Positions 35,311-44,802 of a DNA stretch of 64,000 bases are shown one piece after another. The notes below the pieces were generated by a model. The model saw only the letters and a list, made by a program, of their open reading frames with translations. It searched no databases and was not told where the DNA came from. Source of the stretch: Paraburkholderia piptadeniae (GTDB taxonomy: Bacteria > Pseudomonadota > Gammaproteobacteria > Burkholderiales > Burkholderiaceae). How positions within the stretch are numbered: position 1 is the stretch's first letter; each line of letters begins with the position of its first letter. The stretch covers positions 1-64,000 of the forward strand of contig NZ_CYGY02000072.1 in the NCBI RefSeq assembly GCF_900007165.1, written 5' to 3'. A program made the translations under genes and the position numbers.

Positions 35311-36369
35311 ATGCCTCAACCCTTGAAATCGCTTCTCGCCCCACTCGACCAGATCTCGGACTTCGACGAAATCGTCGATGTCCGCACGCCGCTCGAATTC
35401 GCCGAGGACCACATTCCCGGCGCGATCAATGCGCCCGTGCTGTCCAATGAGGAACGCGTCATCGTCGGCACGATGTACAAGCAGGTGTCGCCGTTCGAGG
35501 CGACCCGGCAAGGCGCGGCCATGGTGTCGCGCAACATCGCCGCGCACCTCGAAACGACCTTTGCGGACCGTCCGCGCAACTGGAAGCCGCTCGTCTACTG
35601 CTGGCGCGGCGGCAAGCGCTCGGGGTCGATGACGACCTGGCTCAACCTGATCGGCTGGCGCGCGCGGCAACTGGACGGCGGCTACAAGAGCTACCGGCGC
35701 GCCGTCGTGGAGTCGCTCGACGCACTACCGGGGCAATTCCGCTACGTCGTCCTCGCAGGCCACACGGGCAGCGGCAAGACGCGGCTCCTGAACGCGCTTG
35801 CCGAAACCGATGCGCAAACGCTCGATCTCGAAGGACTCGCGTCGCATCGCGGCTCGATTCTGGGGATGCTGCCCAACGAGGCGCAGCCTTCGCAGAAGGC
35901 CTTCGATACCGCGCTCGTCTCCGCGTTGCGCGGACTCGATCCGGATCGGCCCGTATTCGTCGAAGCGGAAAGCCGGCGCATCGGTTCCGTCTCGCTGCCC
36001 GTCTCGCTGACGGAGCAGATTCATCGCGGCACGTGCATCCGCGTGGAAACGGAGCGCGGCGAGCGCATCCGTCTGCTGCTGCAAGACTATGCGCACCTCT
36101 TCGACAACCGCGAGTTCTTCAAGGCGCAACTCGCGAAGCTGCTCGAGTTGCACGGTCACGCGAGAATCGGCGAATGGCAGAAAATGATCGACGAGGACAA
36201 ACGCGTCGAACTCTTCGAGCAGTTGATCGACCTGCACTATGACCCCGCCTACGCGCGCAGCACGGGCAAGCATTTTGCGCAGTTGCCCGAGTCGATGCGC
36301 TTCGCGCTTCGTCCGACGGATGCCGATATCCACGAACAGGCGCGCTCGCTGCTCGCGCAATTGCGCTAA
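35311..36369 (+). CDS. mnmH: tRNA 2-selenouridine/geranyl-2-thiouridine synthase
   Basis: The 352-residue protein has an N-terminal rhodanese domain with the catalytic Cys97 (VYCWRGGKRSGS) at the same position as in E. coli SelU/MnmH. A P-loop domain follows (AGHTGSGKTRLL, residues 149-160). It geranylates and selenates 2-thiouridine at wobble position 34 of Lys, Glu and Gln tRNAs. Selenation needs selenophosphate from SelD; no selD is in this window. The start MPQPLKS fits the family; the upstream in-frame extension is not family-like. Confidence 0.94.
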   Translation: MPQPLKSLLAPLDQISDFDEIVDVRTPLEFAEDHIPGAINAPVLSNEERVIVGTMYKQVSPFEATRQGAAMVSRNIAAHLETTFADRPRNWKPLVYCWRGGKRSGSMTTWLNLIGWRARQLDGGYKSYRRAVVESLDALPGQFRYVVLAGHTGSGKTRLLNALAETDAQTLDLEGLASHRGSILGMLPNEAQPSQKAFDTALVSALRGLDPDRPVFVEAESRRIGSVSLPVSLTEQIHRGTCIRVETERGERIRLLLQDYAHLFDNREFFKAQLAKLLELHGHARIGEWQKMIDEDKRVELFEQLIDLHYDPAYARSTGKHFAQLPESMRFALRPTDADIHEQARSLLAQLR

Positions 36370-36412
36370 CGCTTTAACGCATCGATGCGCTGAAGCGTCA
36401 GCGCGTAACGCA

Positions 36413-38755
36413 TCACCATTGCTCGGCCGTCGGCCACGGCAGACGCCGCAGCGACCAGTCCAGTTCCGCGCCGACCACGCAGCGCCCCTCATGCGACTGC
36501 AAGGCGACCGTCACCGCGATGCACGGCCTGCCACTCGCCAGCGACAGATACGGGCTGCTCGTGACAGGCACGCCCGGACGCAGCACGGCATTGCGGAAAT
36601 ACGGCCGATGGTCCCATCGCGCATCGCGCGGATTCGCGACGGGATGCAATGAGCCGCCTTCGAACGCGGACGCCTTGCCCATCACTTCATGTCCGATCTG
36701 CCGCCCCGTCTCGTCGAGCACGAAACAGCTGACGCATAGCTCCAGCTGCGCGAGATCGCAAAACGCGTCGTCGAGCGGCACGCCTTTGAGCCATGCGTCG
36801 ACGCCCGCATCGAGCGCCCGCCGGTACGGCCGCACTTCCGATTCGAACAGCGCATGCTGATGCGCGCGCCCTTGCGCGATCACATCGAATGCGTGATCGA
36901 TGCGCCGGTGCACGGCATCGGGCGGCGTGACGGAGGGCGACGGCCGGCCCAGCAGAAAGCCTTGCGCGAAGTCGACGTTCGATTCGACGGCGAGAATCAG
37001 CTGCTCCGTCGTCTCGACGCCTTCCACCACGACCAGCATGCCCGCCTGATGCAGCAGCGAGACGAGCTTCGGCAAGATCGGCTGCTCGACGCCCGGACTC
37101 GTTGCGCGTATCAACTCGCCGTCGAGCTTCACGAGGTCGGGCCGGATGCGCAGCAGACGGTCGAGGTTTGAATGGCCCGCGCCGAAATCGTCGACGGCGA
37201 TCAGAAAGCCGTGCTCGCGATACTGGCCTGCCGCGCGCGACATGTCGTCGACGCTGCTGCCGTGCGACTCCAGCAGTTCGAGCACCACGCGATCCGGCGC
37301 AAGCCCCGCCGAGCCCGCGAGTTGCGCAAGCTGGTCGGCATAGCCGTCGGCGACGAAAGTCGCAGGCAGGATGTTGAGAAAGACCCATGCGTCATCAGGG
37401 ATCAGGCGGCGCGCATTGCCGAGATGCAACGCGTGGCTCGTGCGGTCGAGATCGCCCTGATCGCTGAACGGCCTCGGCGAGAACAGCACGGCGGGCGGCA
37501 CGTGCGAGCCGTCCTCTCGCTCGCCGCGCAACAACGCCTCGAAGCCGACCTGCTTCTGGTGCGAGAGGCTGTAGAGCGGCTGGAAGTGCGAGGTCAGCCA
37601 GAAGTCGTCCCACAACTGGCGAAGCGGCTCCGACGAAGCCCCTTCCGCGCGATCATGCGCCCATGTGAGTTGCACGGGATCGACGGGCGCCGCGCGCTCG
37701 ACGCACACGCAGTCGCGCCCCGTATGCTTCGCTCGCAGCAAGGCCTCGTCGGCGCGATCGAGCAGCGCCATCACGCTCTCGCCGCATCGGTATTGCGCAA
37801 CGCCGAAGCTCGCGCTCAAGAGGCCATCGGGACGCGCAATGCGGCCGATTGCGATGCGCAACGTTTCGGCGAGTTGCGCGGCGGGACGCAACGCGGCGTC
37901 GTGCAGCAGCACGAATTCTTCTCCGCCGATACGGCCTACGATGTCGGCGGGCGTCGTCATCTCCGTCAGCACGCGCGCGACGTTCGATAGCGCCTGATCG
38001 CCGACCGCATGACCGAACCGGTCGTTCAGCGACTTGAAGCGGTCGATGTCGAGAAAGACGGCGCTGACGCTCGCCTCGCCATCCAGCTTCGATAGACGCA
38101 ACGCCGCCTGGTCGAGAAACGCGCGGCGGTTGTGCAGTCCCGTCAGCGGGTCGGTTGCGGCGAGGCGCGTGAGGCGGTCTTCCAGCAGAAAGTGATTGCG
38201 CCTGAAGCGGTAGAAGCCGAAATGAAACACGGCGGCCGTCGGCAGCGCGATGGCGAGCCACATCCACCACACGACATTCGCATCGCCTTGCGCGCGCGGC
38301 AGGCTCATCAGCAGCGGCACGCCCGTTGCGCAAAAGAGCGCGCTGCCGACGAAAAAATGCGCAGGCGTAAGCCACAGCGGCGCCGCGCAGACGGGAATCG
38401 CGACCATTGCGGGCAGCGCCCATACCAACGGCACGTCGAGCCCATCGACATTCAACGCGAGCCCCGCGAGCAACACGAGCATATACGCGACGCCGAGCGC
38501 GCCGAATTGCGAAATGCTCTTCGCGCGGGCAATCGCGGCGACCAGCGACGCAAGGCACGCAGCGCACGCAAGCCGCCAGATGAGCGGCACGGCCGGCCCT
38601 GCCACAAAGCAGCGCGCGAACGCGAACGCCATGAATACGATGACGGTAAACGCCATCGTCATGGTCGCAAGGGGTCGCTGATGTTCCAGTGAACGTCGGT
38701 GAAACCGGTGTTGCAATCCGGCGTCGGACGTCCGTTCCGTTAGGGAGGAAAGCAT
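36413..38755 (-). CDS. Membrane GGDEF-EAL protein with C-terminal YkuI_C-like sensor
   Basis: The 780-residue protein has about six membrane segments (residues 30-182), then a GGDEF domain with an intact GGEEF active site (277-281) and DIDRF upstream. An EAL domain starts near residue 410 (FEALLRG), with LLESHG, DDFGAGHSN and VVVEGVETTEQL. A final segment of about 150 residues has SCFVLDETGRQIGHEV and a PYLSLASGRPCIAVTVAL region and resembles the PAS-like YkuI_C domain. Synthesis and degradation of c-di-GMP are both possible from the motifs. It is convergent with mnmH; the start was chosen at MLSSLTE. Confidence 0.9.
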   Translation of the reverse strand: MLSSLTERTSDAGLQHRFHRRSLEHQRPLATMTMAFTVIVFMAFAFARCFVAGPAVPLIWRLACAACLASLVAAIARAKSISQFGALGVAYMLVLLAGLALNVDGLDVPLVWALPAMVAIPVCAAPLWLTPAHFFVGSALFCATGVPLLMSLPRAQGDANVVWWMWLAIALPTAAVFHFGFYRFRRNHFLLEDRLTRLAATDPLTGLHNRRAFLDQAALRLSKLDGEASVSAVFLDIDRFKSLNDRFGHAVGDQALSNVARVLTEMTTPADIVGRIGGEEFVLLHDAALRPAAQLAETLRIAIGRIARPDGLLSASFGVAQYRCGESVMALLDRADEALLRAKHTGRDCVCVERAAPVDPVQLTWAHDRAEGASSEPLRQLWDDFWLTSHFQPLYSLSHQKQVGFEALLRGEREDGSHVPPAVLFSPRPFSDQGDLDRTSHALHLGNARRLIPDDAWVFLNILPATFVADGYADQLAQLAGSAGLAPDRVVLELLESHGSSVDDMSRAAGQYREHGFLIAVDDFGAGHSNLDRLLRIRPDLVKLDGELIRATSPGVEQPILPKLVSLLHQAGMLVVVEGVETTEQLILAVESNVDFAQGFLLGRPSPSVTPPDAVHRRIDHAFDVIAQGRAHQHALFESEVRPYRRALDAGVDAWLKGVPLDDAFCDLAQLELCVSCFVLDETGRQIGHEVMGKASAFEGGSLHPVANPRDARWDHRPYFRNAVLRPGVPVTSSPYLSLASGRPCIAVTVALQSHEGRCVVGAELDWSLRRLPWPTAEQW

Positions 38756-38989
38756 GTTGAGCTCAGGCCAGTTCCGGTGACTCTGCCGATGTATAACGGC
38801 AACTCTGGCCCGAGGTTGATACTTCATACGAAAAGAGCGATGCGCGTTGGCATCGACTGATGCTGCATTTGACAATTGCACGCTTCGCGAGCGCCAATTA
38901 GTTGCACCGAATGTCAATTGCGTCGTGGGTGCAACGTGATCCTCCCTCAGCGTGAGATCAACAGCGATCGGGCGCGTCCTTCTTCCCCT

Positions 38990-39481
38990 TTAGAGGACGA
39001 GTTCGAGAAAGCGCGTCCCCGCAACGGGATTCGCATAATAGGCAGCCGTTTCGGTAAAGCCCACACGCTCGTACAAACGCTGCGCGAAGGCCGTTTGAGG
39101 AACGGAATCAAGCACGAGCTTCGCGTATCCCAGCGCGCTTGCCTTGCCGATCGCCGATGCGATGAGTTTCTCCCCAAGCGAAAGGCCACGATATGCAGGA
39201 CGCACATAGAGCCTTTTCACTTCGGCAATTTCATTCGAATGACGCAGAAGTCCCACGCAGCCCGCTATGTCGCCGTCTGCTTCCGCGACGAAAAACAGGC
39301 CCGATGGCAACGTATATGTCTGCTCGAACGTCTGCATTTCATGTTCGAAACCGCGATACGACAGGTCCATGTCGAGCCATTGCACATACTCGCGAATGAT
39401 CGCGACAAGAGCCGCCGTATCGGCCGGAAAAACGGCTTCGCGAATTGAAGGATGCACTTGATGCATGATTGAAGCCGACAT
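38990..39481 (-). CDS. GNAT family N-acetyltransferase
   Basis: The 163-residue protein has a standard GNAT fold. ADGDIAGCVGLL forms the beta4 strand and VKRLYVRPAYRGLSLGEKLI is the acetyl-CoA pyrophosphate-binding loop (RxxGxG/A type). KLVLDSVPQTAFAQRLYERVGF is the C-terminal motif. GAGGGCGAC upstream fixes the start at MSASIMHQ. The acceptor substrate is unknown. Confidence 0.88.
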   Translation of the reverse strand: MSASIMHQVHPSIREAVFPADTAALVAIIREYVQWLDMDLSYRGFEHEMQTFEQTYTLPSGLFFVAEADGDIAGCVGLLRHSNEIAEVKRLYVRPAYRGLSLGEKLIASAIGKASALGYAKLVLDSVPQTAFAQRLYERVGFTETAAYYANPVAGTRFLELVL

Positions 39482-39817
39482 GTCGCCCTCGCGCTGAATA
39501 CCCGGATCATCCGTACGCGACACAGCGTAGTGCTCGCGACAGCGCGCAGTCTTGAACGTTTGTGCACGATGCGCAGCGCGCTTGCATTTCCCACTATCTG
39601 ATACGGAGCGCCAACGTGCACATCGAAGCCGAAGCGGGAATCAGCGGACAAAGCGCGTCGAACGAAGCGAGCGAACTTTACGCATTCGACGATCGCAAGC
39701 CGCCATTTCGATTCATCAAACGTTCGCACGCTGTCGATTTCAGCTATCGTCGAACGTCGTAACGATGAAAGCCGCCTGATCGCGCGGTATCGACAACCCA
39801 TTCGAGGAGAAGCAACG
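39482..39817. other. Intergenic stretch, no convincing gene
   Basis: These 336 bases lie between divergent genes. A short plus-strand frame ending at 39762 lacks a ribosome-binding site and a recognisable product. The segment probably contains the promoters of the GNAT gene and the YciI-like gene, with GAGGAG just before 39818. Confidence 0.35.
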
Positions 39818-40255
39818 ATGAAAGTGATGGTGATCGTCAAGGCAACGAGCGACTCGGAAAGCGGCAAGATGCCGGATACCGAACTGCTGGCCGCCATGGG
39901 CAACTTCAACGAAGAGCTCGTCAAGGCGGGTGTGATGCTCGCGGGCGAAGGCCTGCATCCCAGCTCGCGCGGCAAGCGCGTGCGTTTCTCGGGCCCTCAG
40001 CGCACCGTGATCGACGGGCCGTTCGCGGAGACGAAGGAACTGATCGCCGGGTTCTGGCTGTGGCAAGTGAAGTCGATGGAAGAAGCCGTCGAATGGGTCC
40101 GGCGCTGCCCGAATCCGATGGAAGGCGAATCGGAAATCGAAATCCGTCAGGTGTTCGAGGCCGAAGATTTCGGCGACGAGTTCACGCCCGAGCTGCGCGA
40201 ACAGGAAGACCGCTTGCGGGCAGACATCGAACGGCAGGCGAACAAGGCGAAGTGA
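39818..40255 (+). CDS. YciI-like (YCII/DGPF) protein
   Basis: The 145-residue protein starts MKVMVIVKATSDSESGKMPD and has the family core LLAAMGNFNEELVKAGVMLA, GPQRTVIDGPFAETKELIAG (the DGPF motif), FWLWQV and AVEWVRRCPNP. These small ferredoxin-fold proteins are often encoded beside ECF sigma factors; none is here. GAGGAG supports the start. The function is unknown. Confidence 0.9.
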   Translation: MKVMVIVKATSDSESGKMPDTELLAAMGNFNEELVKAGVMLAGEGLHPSSRGKRVRFSGPQRTVIDGPFAETKELIAGFWLWQVKSMEEAVEWVRRCPNPMEGESEIEIRQVFEAEDFGDEFTPELREQEDRLRADIERQANKAK

Positions 40256-40297
40256 CGCTTCGCTCGTCGGGCGGAATGGAACGCGCTCGATGCATGC

Positions 40298-41464
40298 TCA
40301 ACGTGTACGGAGGGCATCGACGATGCTCATGCGCGCGGCGCGCATCGCGGGCAGGAATCCGCCGACGAGTCCCATCGTCATCGAAAACGCGAGCGTCTTC
40401 ACGACAATGGCGGGCGTCAGGATGAAGCGGAACGACAGGTCCGCGAAGGTCTGGAAGTTGGTGGTCGAAAACGACGCGAACTGCATGAAGGCCGCGCAGC
40501 CCAGGCCCGCCACGCCGCCGACGAATCCGAGCAACATCGCTTCGACGAGAAACGCGGCGAGCACGTTCGAGCGCCGGAAGCCGAGCGCGCGCAACGTGCC
40601 GATCTCCGCCACGCGATTCGCGACGGACGCATACATCGTGATCATCGCGCCGATCATCGCGGCAATCGAAAAGATCGTCGACAGCGTGAAGCCGAGAATG
40701 TTGATGAAGGTCGAGAGCGCCTTCGACTGGTCGCTGTAGAACGTCTGCTCGCGCTTTGCTTCGTCGGCGAGGCGCGGGTCGACGTCGAGATCCTGTTTGA
40801 AGCCATCGAACTGATCGGACTGCGTGAGGCGCACCACCATCGACGAATAACTGGTGCGGCGAAACGACTGCATCAACTGGTCGACGTCGCCCCAGATTTC
40901 CGAATCGAAGCCGCTGCCGCCCGCGTCGAACGTGCCGACCACGGTCCAGTCGCGCTGCGCGAAGTGCAAATGCTCGCCCGGTTGCGTGCCGCTGAAGCCC
41001 TTCGCGACGCTGCTGCCGACGATGATCTCCGACGAACCGGGACTGAACATGCGTCCCGATGCGAGCTTCACTTGCGGCCGCAAGCTCATGCCAGCGGGCG
41101 ACACGCCGCGTATCACGACGTTCGACGGCTTGCCGGTGCTGAGCTTCAGCAGCGAGATCAGCACGACGGATTCTTTCGACGCCATGCGCCTGCCGTCGCC
41201 GCCCATCGCAACGGCGGGATGCATTTCTATGACGTTGGCCTGAGCGCGGTCGATCGCGCTCTGCACTTCCGTTTCGGCGCCTTTGCGGATCACCACGACG
41301 TTGTCTTCTTCGCCCGTCGAGACGAGCGTTTTCTTGAGGCCCGCATCGAGCATCAGCACGGTCGCGAACACGAACACGACGAGCGCGAGTCCGCTCGCGG
41401 TGAGCGCCGTGGTCAGACGGCGCGTCCACAGGTTGCGAGCGATGTACGAGAGCGGGATCGCCAC
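40298..41464 (-). CDS. ABC transporter permease (FtsX/MacB type), second permease
   Basis: The 388-residue membrane protein has one N-terminal helix (LTTALTASGLALVVFVFATV), a large periplasmic domain of about 200 residues and three C-terminal helices. EIGTLRALGFRRSNVLAAFLVEA is the FtsX-family coupling region, and the protein ends RAARMSIVDALRTR. Start is GTG (GAGG upstream); longer frames are Arg-rich and unlikely. It is the last gene of the adaptor-ATPase-permease-permease operon, 14 bases after the first permease. Confidence 0.9.
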   Translation of the reverse strand: MAIPLSYIARNLWTRRLTTALTASGLALVVFVFATVLMLDAGLKKTLVSTGEEDNVVVIRKGAETEVQSAIDRAQANVIEMHPAVAMGGDGRRMASKESVVLISLLKLSTGKPSNVVIRGVSPAGMSLRPQVKLASGRMFSPGSSEIIVGSSVAKGFSGTQPGEHLHFAQRDWTVVGTFDAGGSGFDSEIWGDVDQLMQSFRRTSYSSMVVRLTQSDQFDGFKQDLDVDPRLADEAKREQTFYSDQSKALSTFINILGFTLSTIFSIAAMIGAMITMYASVANRVAEIGTLRALGFRRSNVLAAFLVEAMLLGFVGGVAGLGCAAFMQFASFSTTNFQTFADLSFRFILTPAIVVKTLAFSMTMGLVGGFLPAMRAARMSIVDALRTR

Positions 41465-41478
41465 GATAGACCTCGCCT

Positions 41479-42633
41479 CTAGCCGATCGCCCGCAGGCCT
41501 TCGACGATCCGCACGCGCGCGGCCTGCATCGCCGGAATGATCGCGGCAGCGAGGCCGACTGCGAGCGCGCACGCGGCCTGCGACAGCATCGTCTGGTGCG
41601 ACACGACGAACACGGGAAACACGCCACCCGTCGCCTGCTTGAAGAAGCTCGCTGCGGGCGGCGTCGCGAGCATGCCGAGCGCGCCGCCCACGGCGCTGAT
41701 CGTCACCGATTCGCCGAACATCAGCAGCGCAAGAAAGCCCGGTCCGAAGCCGAGCGCCTTGAGCGTCGCGTATTCGACGGTGCGCTCGCGCGCGCTCATC
41801 GCCATCGCGTTCGCCATCACGGCCATGATGATCACGATCACCACATACGACACGAGACGGATCGCCGCGATGATCTGATTCGACATCGCGACGAAGCCGA
41901 GCTGGAATGCCTGCTCCGTTTCAGTGAGCGTTTCGGCAAGCGAGTTCTTGAACACGGCGTCGACGTTGCGCGAGATCGCGGCGGCATCGTCGGGGTTCGC
42001 GATGCCGAGCACGTACACGCCGACCTGATCGGCTTTGCGCCCCGGCATCTTGCGCACCGTTTCGTTCAGATAGTCCCAGTGGAAAATCAGCTGACGCGTG
42101 ATCGTCGATTCGTCGCGACCATCGAGAATGCCGCGCACCGTGAATTCCCACGTGCCCGGATAGATCGTGCCCTTGATCGGTATCACGTCGCCGACCTTGA
42201 AGCCGAACGCGTTCGCGAGCTGCCTGCCGATCAGACAGCCTTTGCGGTCGCGTTCGTAATCGCTGCGCTGCTGCGCGGGCAGAATGAATTCCGGGTACAG
42301 GTCCAGATAGTTGTCCGACACCGCGAACTGCGCGAAGAAGTTCTTCGGCTCGCGATAGATGCCGCCGAACCAGCTCGAACGCGCAACCATCGTCACGCCC
42401 TCGACGCCTCGAATGCGGTTTTCGTAGCTGAGCGGCAGCGGAAACGTAAGCGAGATCGCATTGCGCGTGACGAGCCGCGCGTTCGACGCCGCCGCCGCGC
42501 CCGCGTACCACGCGTCGACCACGGTGTGCAGCAGCCCGTATGCGAGCACGGCGATCGTCAGCCCGAGCACGGTCAGCATCGTGCGCAGCTTGTGACGCAG
42601 CGCGTTGCGCGTGATCAGCTTCAGCAGATGCAT
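41479..42633 (-). CDS. ABC transporter permease (FtsX/MacB type), first permease
   Basis: The 384-residue protein has the same topology as the next gene: helix (LRTMLTVLGLTIAVLAYGLL), a periplasmic domain of about 220 residues, then three helices with TVEYATLKALGFGPGFLALL. It ends with ARVRIVEGLRAIG. Two different permeases in one operon suggest a heterodimeric MacB-like transporter in which the ATPase is a separate protein. The substrate is unknown. Confidence 0.92.
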   Translation of the reverse strand: MHLLKLITRNALRHKLRTMLTVLGLTIAVLAYGLLHTVVDAWYAGAAAASNARLVTRNAISLTFPLPLSYENRIRGVEGVTMVARSSWFGGIYREPKNFFAQFAVSDNYLDLYPEFILPAQQRSDYERDRKGCLIGRQLANAFGFKVGDVIPIKGTIYPGTWEFTVRGILDGRDESTITRQLIFHWDYLNETVRKMPGRKADQVGVYVLGIANPDDAAAISRNVDAVFKNSLAETLTETEQAFQLGFVAMSNQIIAAIRLVSYVVIVIIMAVMANAMAMSARERTVEYATLKALGFGPGFLALLMFGESVTISAVGGALGMLATPPAASFFKQATGGVFPVFVVSHQTMLSQAACALAVGLAAAIIPAMQAARVRIVEGLRAIG

Positions 42634-42666
42634 GGCAGCCTGCGATTGCGCGCTTCATTGGGCATT

Positions 42667-43395
42667 TCAGCGAGCCGTTCCATCGATCAGCTCCCCTTTC
42701 TCCAGATGCACGAGCGCCCTTGCTGCGCCGGCCGCATGCGCGTCGTGCGTCACCATGATGATGGTCTTGCCCAGCTCGCGGTTGAGCCGCTTCAACATCG
42801 ACAGCACTTCCTCGGCGGACGCGCGGTCGAGGTCGCCCGTCGGTTCGTCGGCGACGATCAGCGTCGGATCGGTGATCAGCGCGCGAGCGATTGCGACGCG
42901 CTGCTGCTGGCCGCCCGACAGCTCCGACGGATAATGATGCGCGCGGTTCGACAGATTGACCATGTCGAGCACGAGCGCCACGCGCTCGCGGCGCTCCTTG
43001 CGCGTCAGGCGCGTGAGCATCAACGGCAGCTCGATGTTCTCGAACGCCGTCAGCACGGGCATCAGGTTGTAGAACTGGAAGATGAAGCCGACATGCGCCG
43101 CGCGCCATTGCGCGAGCGACGCTTCGGAGAGCCGCGTGATATCGACGCCGCCGACGCGCAGCTCGCCGCCGTCCGGCCGGTCGATGCCCGCGATCAGATT
43201 GAGCAGCGTGCTCTTGCCCGAACCCGACGGTCCCATCAACGCGATGAAATCGCCATCGCCGATCGAGAGCGTAATGTCCGACAGCACGGGCACCGTCTGC
43301 ACGCCGCGCCGGTACGACTTGACGAGGTGCCGGATATCGACGAGGGGCATCGCCTCGTTCAGTGCCGCGCTCGCGTCGTGACTCATGTGGTTCAC
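42667..43395 (-). CDS. ABC transporter ATP-binding protein (LolD/MacB class)
   Basis: The 242-residue ATPase has Walker A (GPSGSGKS), the Q-loop (FIFQFYNLMPVLTAFEN), the signature LSGGQQQRVAIARAL, Walker B (LIVADEPTGDLD) and the H-loop (MVTHDAHAA). The sequence is of the LolD/FtsE/MacB type that pairs with FtsX permeases. It starts with GTG, which overlaps the adaptor stop codon in a GTGA; ATG at 43386 is an alternative. It energises export by the two downstream permeases. Confidence 0.95.
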   Translation of the reverse strand: MNHMSHDASAALNEAMPLVDIRHLVKSYRRGVQTVPVLSDITLSIGDGDFIALMGPSGSGKSTLLNLIAGIDRPDGGELRVGGVDITRLSEASLAQWRAAHVGFIFQFYNLMPVLTAFENIELPLMLTRLTRKERRERVALVLDMVNLSNRAHHYPSELSGGQQQRVAIARALITDPTLIVADEPTGDLDRASAEEVLSMLKRLNRELGKTIIMVTHDAHAAGAARALVHLEKGELIDGTAR

Positions 43396-44600
43396 GGCTT
43401 CTTCGCCACGGTGACTTTCGCGCCGTCCTTGATGTGCTCGCTGGGCGAGCGCACCAGCACATCGCCGGGACGCACGCCGCTGACGGCAACCAGTTCGCCG
43501 AGCGTCGCTCCCGTCGTGACGGGCACTTCACGCACGGCATCGTCCTTGATCGCGAACACGACCTTGCGCCCGCCGCGCTCGACGATGGCGGCCGGCTGCA
43601 CCGCGACCACCGGTTGCCTGTCCTGCGGCGGCACCGGCTTCGACAGGAACGCGATCTTCGCGCTCATATCGGGCAGCACGCGTTCGTCGCGATCGACGAA
43701 GCGCACCTTGACGAGCACGGTCGCCTTCGAGCGGTCGACGGTCGGCACGATGCGCGACACGCTGCCCGCGAGGCGAACCTCTGGCAGCGCGTCGAGCTGG
43801 ATCTCGCACGGCTCGTTGACGGTGATCTTCCCGATGTTCGATTCGGCGACGTCGGCCTCGACTTCGAGCGTCGCCATGTCGGCGATCGTCACGACAGCGC
43901 CCTTGCTGTCGGACGCCTGCGAGAACGGCGTGATGTTGTCGCCGACATTCGCGTGCTTTTCGATCACGACGCCGTCGAACGGCGCGCGGATCACGGTCTG
44001 ATCGACGGCGACCTGCGCGGCCTGCGCGTTCGCCTGCGCCGACACGATCGCGGCGCGGCTGTTGTCGATCGACGCCTTTGCCTTGTCGTAGCGGGCGAGA
44101 TCGGCGTCGTACTGGGTCGCGGGAATGGCGCCGTTCGGCGCGAGTATCGCGGAGCGGCGCAGATTGATTTCGGCGTTCTTCAGTTCCGCTTCCTGCAGCG
44201 CGAGATTGGCCTGCGCGACCTTGACCTGAGCCTTCGCCTGCGCGAGCGCAGCCTCGACGTCGTTGCTCTCGATCCGTGCGATCACCTCGTTCTGCTTGAC
44301 GCGCGTGCCTTCGAGCACGCCGAGCCATTCGAGCCGCCCTTGCGCCTTCGATGCCACGGCCGCCTTGCGCTGCGGCACGACGTAGCCCGTCGCGTTGAGC
44401 AGCGTGTAGGTTTGCGATGGGTAAGCGGACACCACGGTCGTGGTGTCGACGGTCTGCGGACCGGCGAGCCTCAGGCCGAAAAAGAGCGCGCCGGCCAGCA
44501 GCAGCGCGACGGCCCCGTAGCCGATCCAGTTGCGCCGGCGGCCGCCCGTAGCGACGGCCGGCCGGTCGATTTTGAGCCGCTTCAGATCGTGATCTGCCAA
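43392..44600 (-). CDS. Periplasmic adaptor (MacA/HlyD family)
   Basis: The 402-residue membrane-fusion protein has an N-terminal membrane anchor (residues 25-46, WIGYGAVALLLAGALFFGLR) and a split lipoyl domain (VVPQRKAAVASKAQGRLEWL and TVIRAPFDGVVIEKHANVGD). Between these a coiled-coil hairpin runs from about 115 to 195 with many Ala/Gln/Lys. Beta-barrel and membrane-proximal domains end KDGAKVTVAKKP. It links the inner-membrane transporter to an outer-membrane channel. First gene of a four-gene operon; no outer-membrane TolC-type gene is included. Confidence 0.92.
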   Translation of the reverse strand: MADHDLKRLKIDRPAVATGGRRRNWIGYGAVALLLAGALFFGLRLAGPQTVDTTTVVSAYPSQTYTLLNATGYVVPQRKAAVASKAQGRLEWLGVLEGTRVKQNEVIARIESNDVEAALAQAKAQVKVAQANLALQEAELKNAEINLRRSAILAPNGAIPATQYDADLARYDKAKASIDNSRAAIVSAQANAQAAQVAVDQTVIRAPFDGVVIEKHANVGDNITPFSQASDSKGAVVTIADMATLEVEADVAESNIGKITVNEPCEIQLDALPEVRLAGSVSRIVPTVDRSKATVLVKVRFVDRDERVLPDMSAKIAFLSKPVPPQDRQPVVAVQPAAIVERGGRKVVFAIKDDAVREVPVTTGATLGELVAVSGVRPGDVLVRSPSEHIKDGAKVTVAKKP

Positions 44601-44802
44601 TTTATATGTCGTCGCCGGATGGCTCGTGCAATTCCAGACGCCTCATGTGATGAAGAGCGCATCGGCGCGCTGCCATGCCGGCTACCTGTCCTGTAGTCGG
44701 GCCCACAGTATAGCGCTGCGCATCGCCTGTACTTTTGTCCGCAGGCGTGCGATTGCTTTACAGTCTTGGCGTCGACATCCGATTATTCGAAAAGGGAACA
44801 TC

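Noticed and set aside
39562..39762. A 66-codon plus-strand frame between the GNAT and YciI-like genes
   Set aside because: No ribosome-binding site, no recognisable product and atypical codon use.
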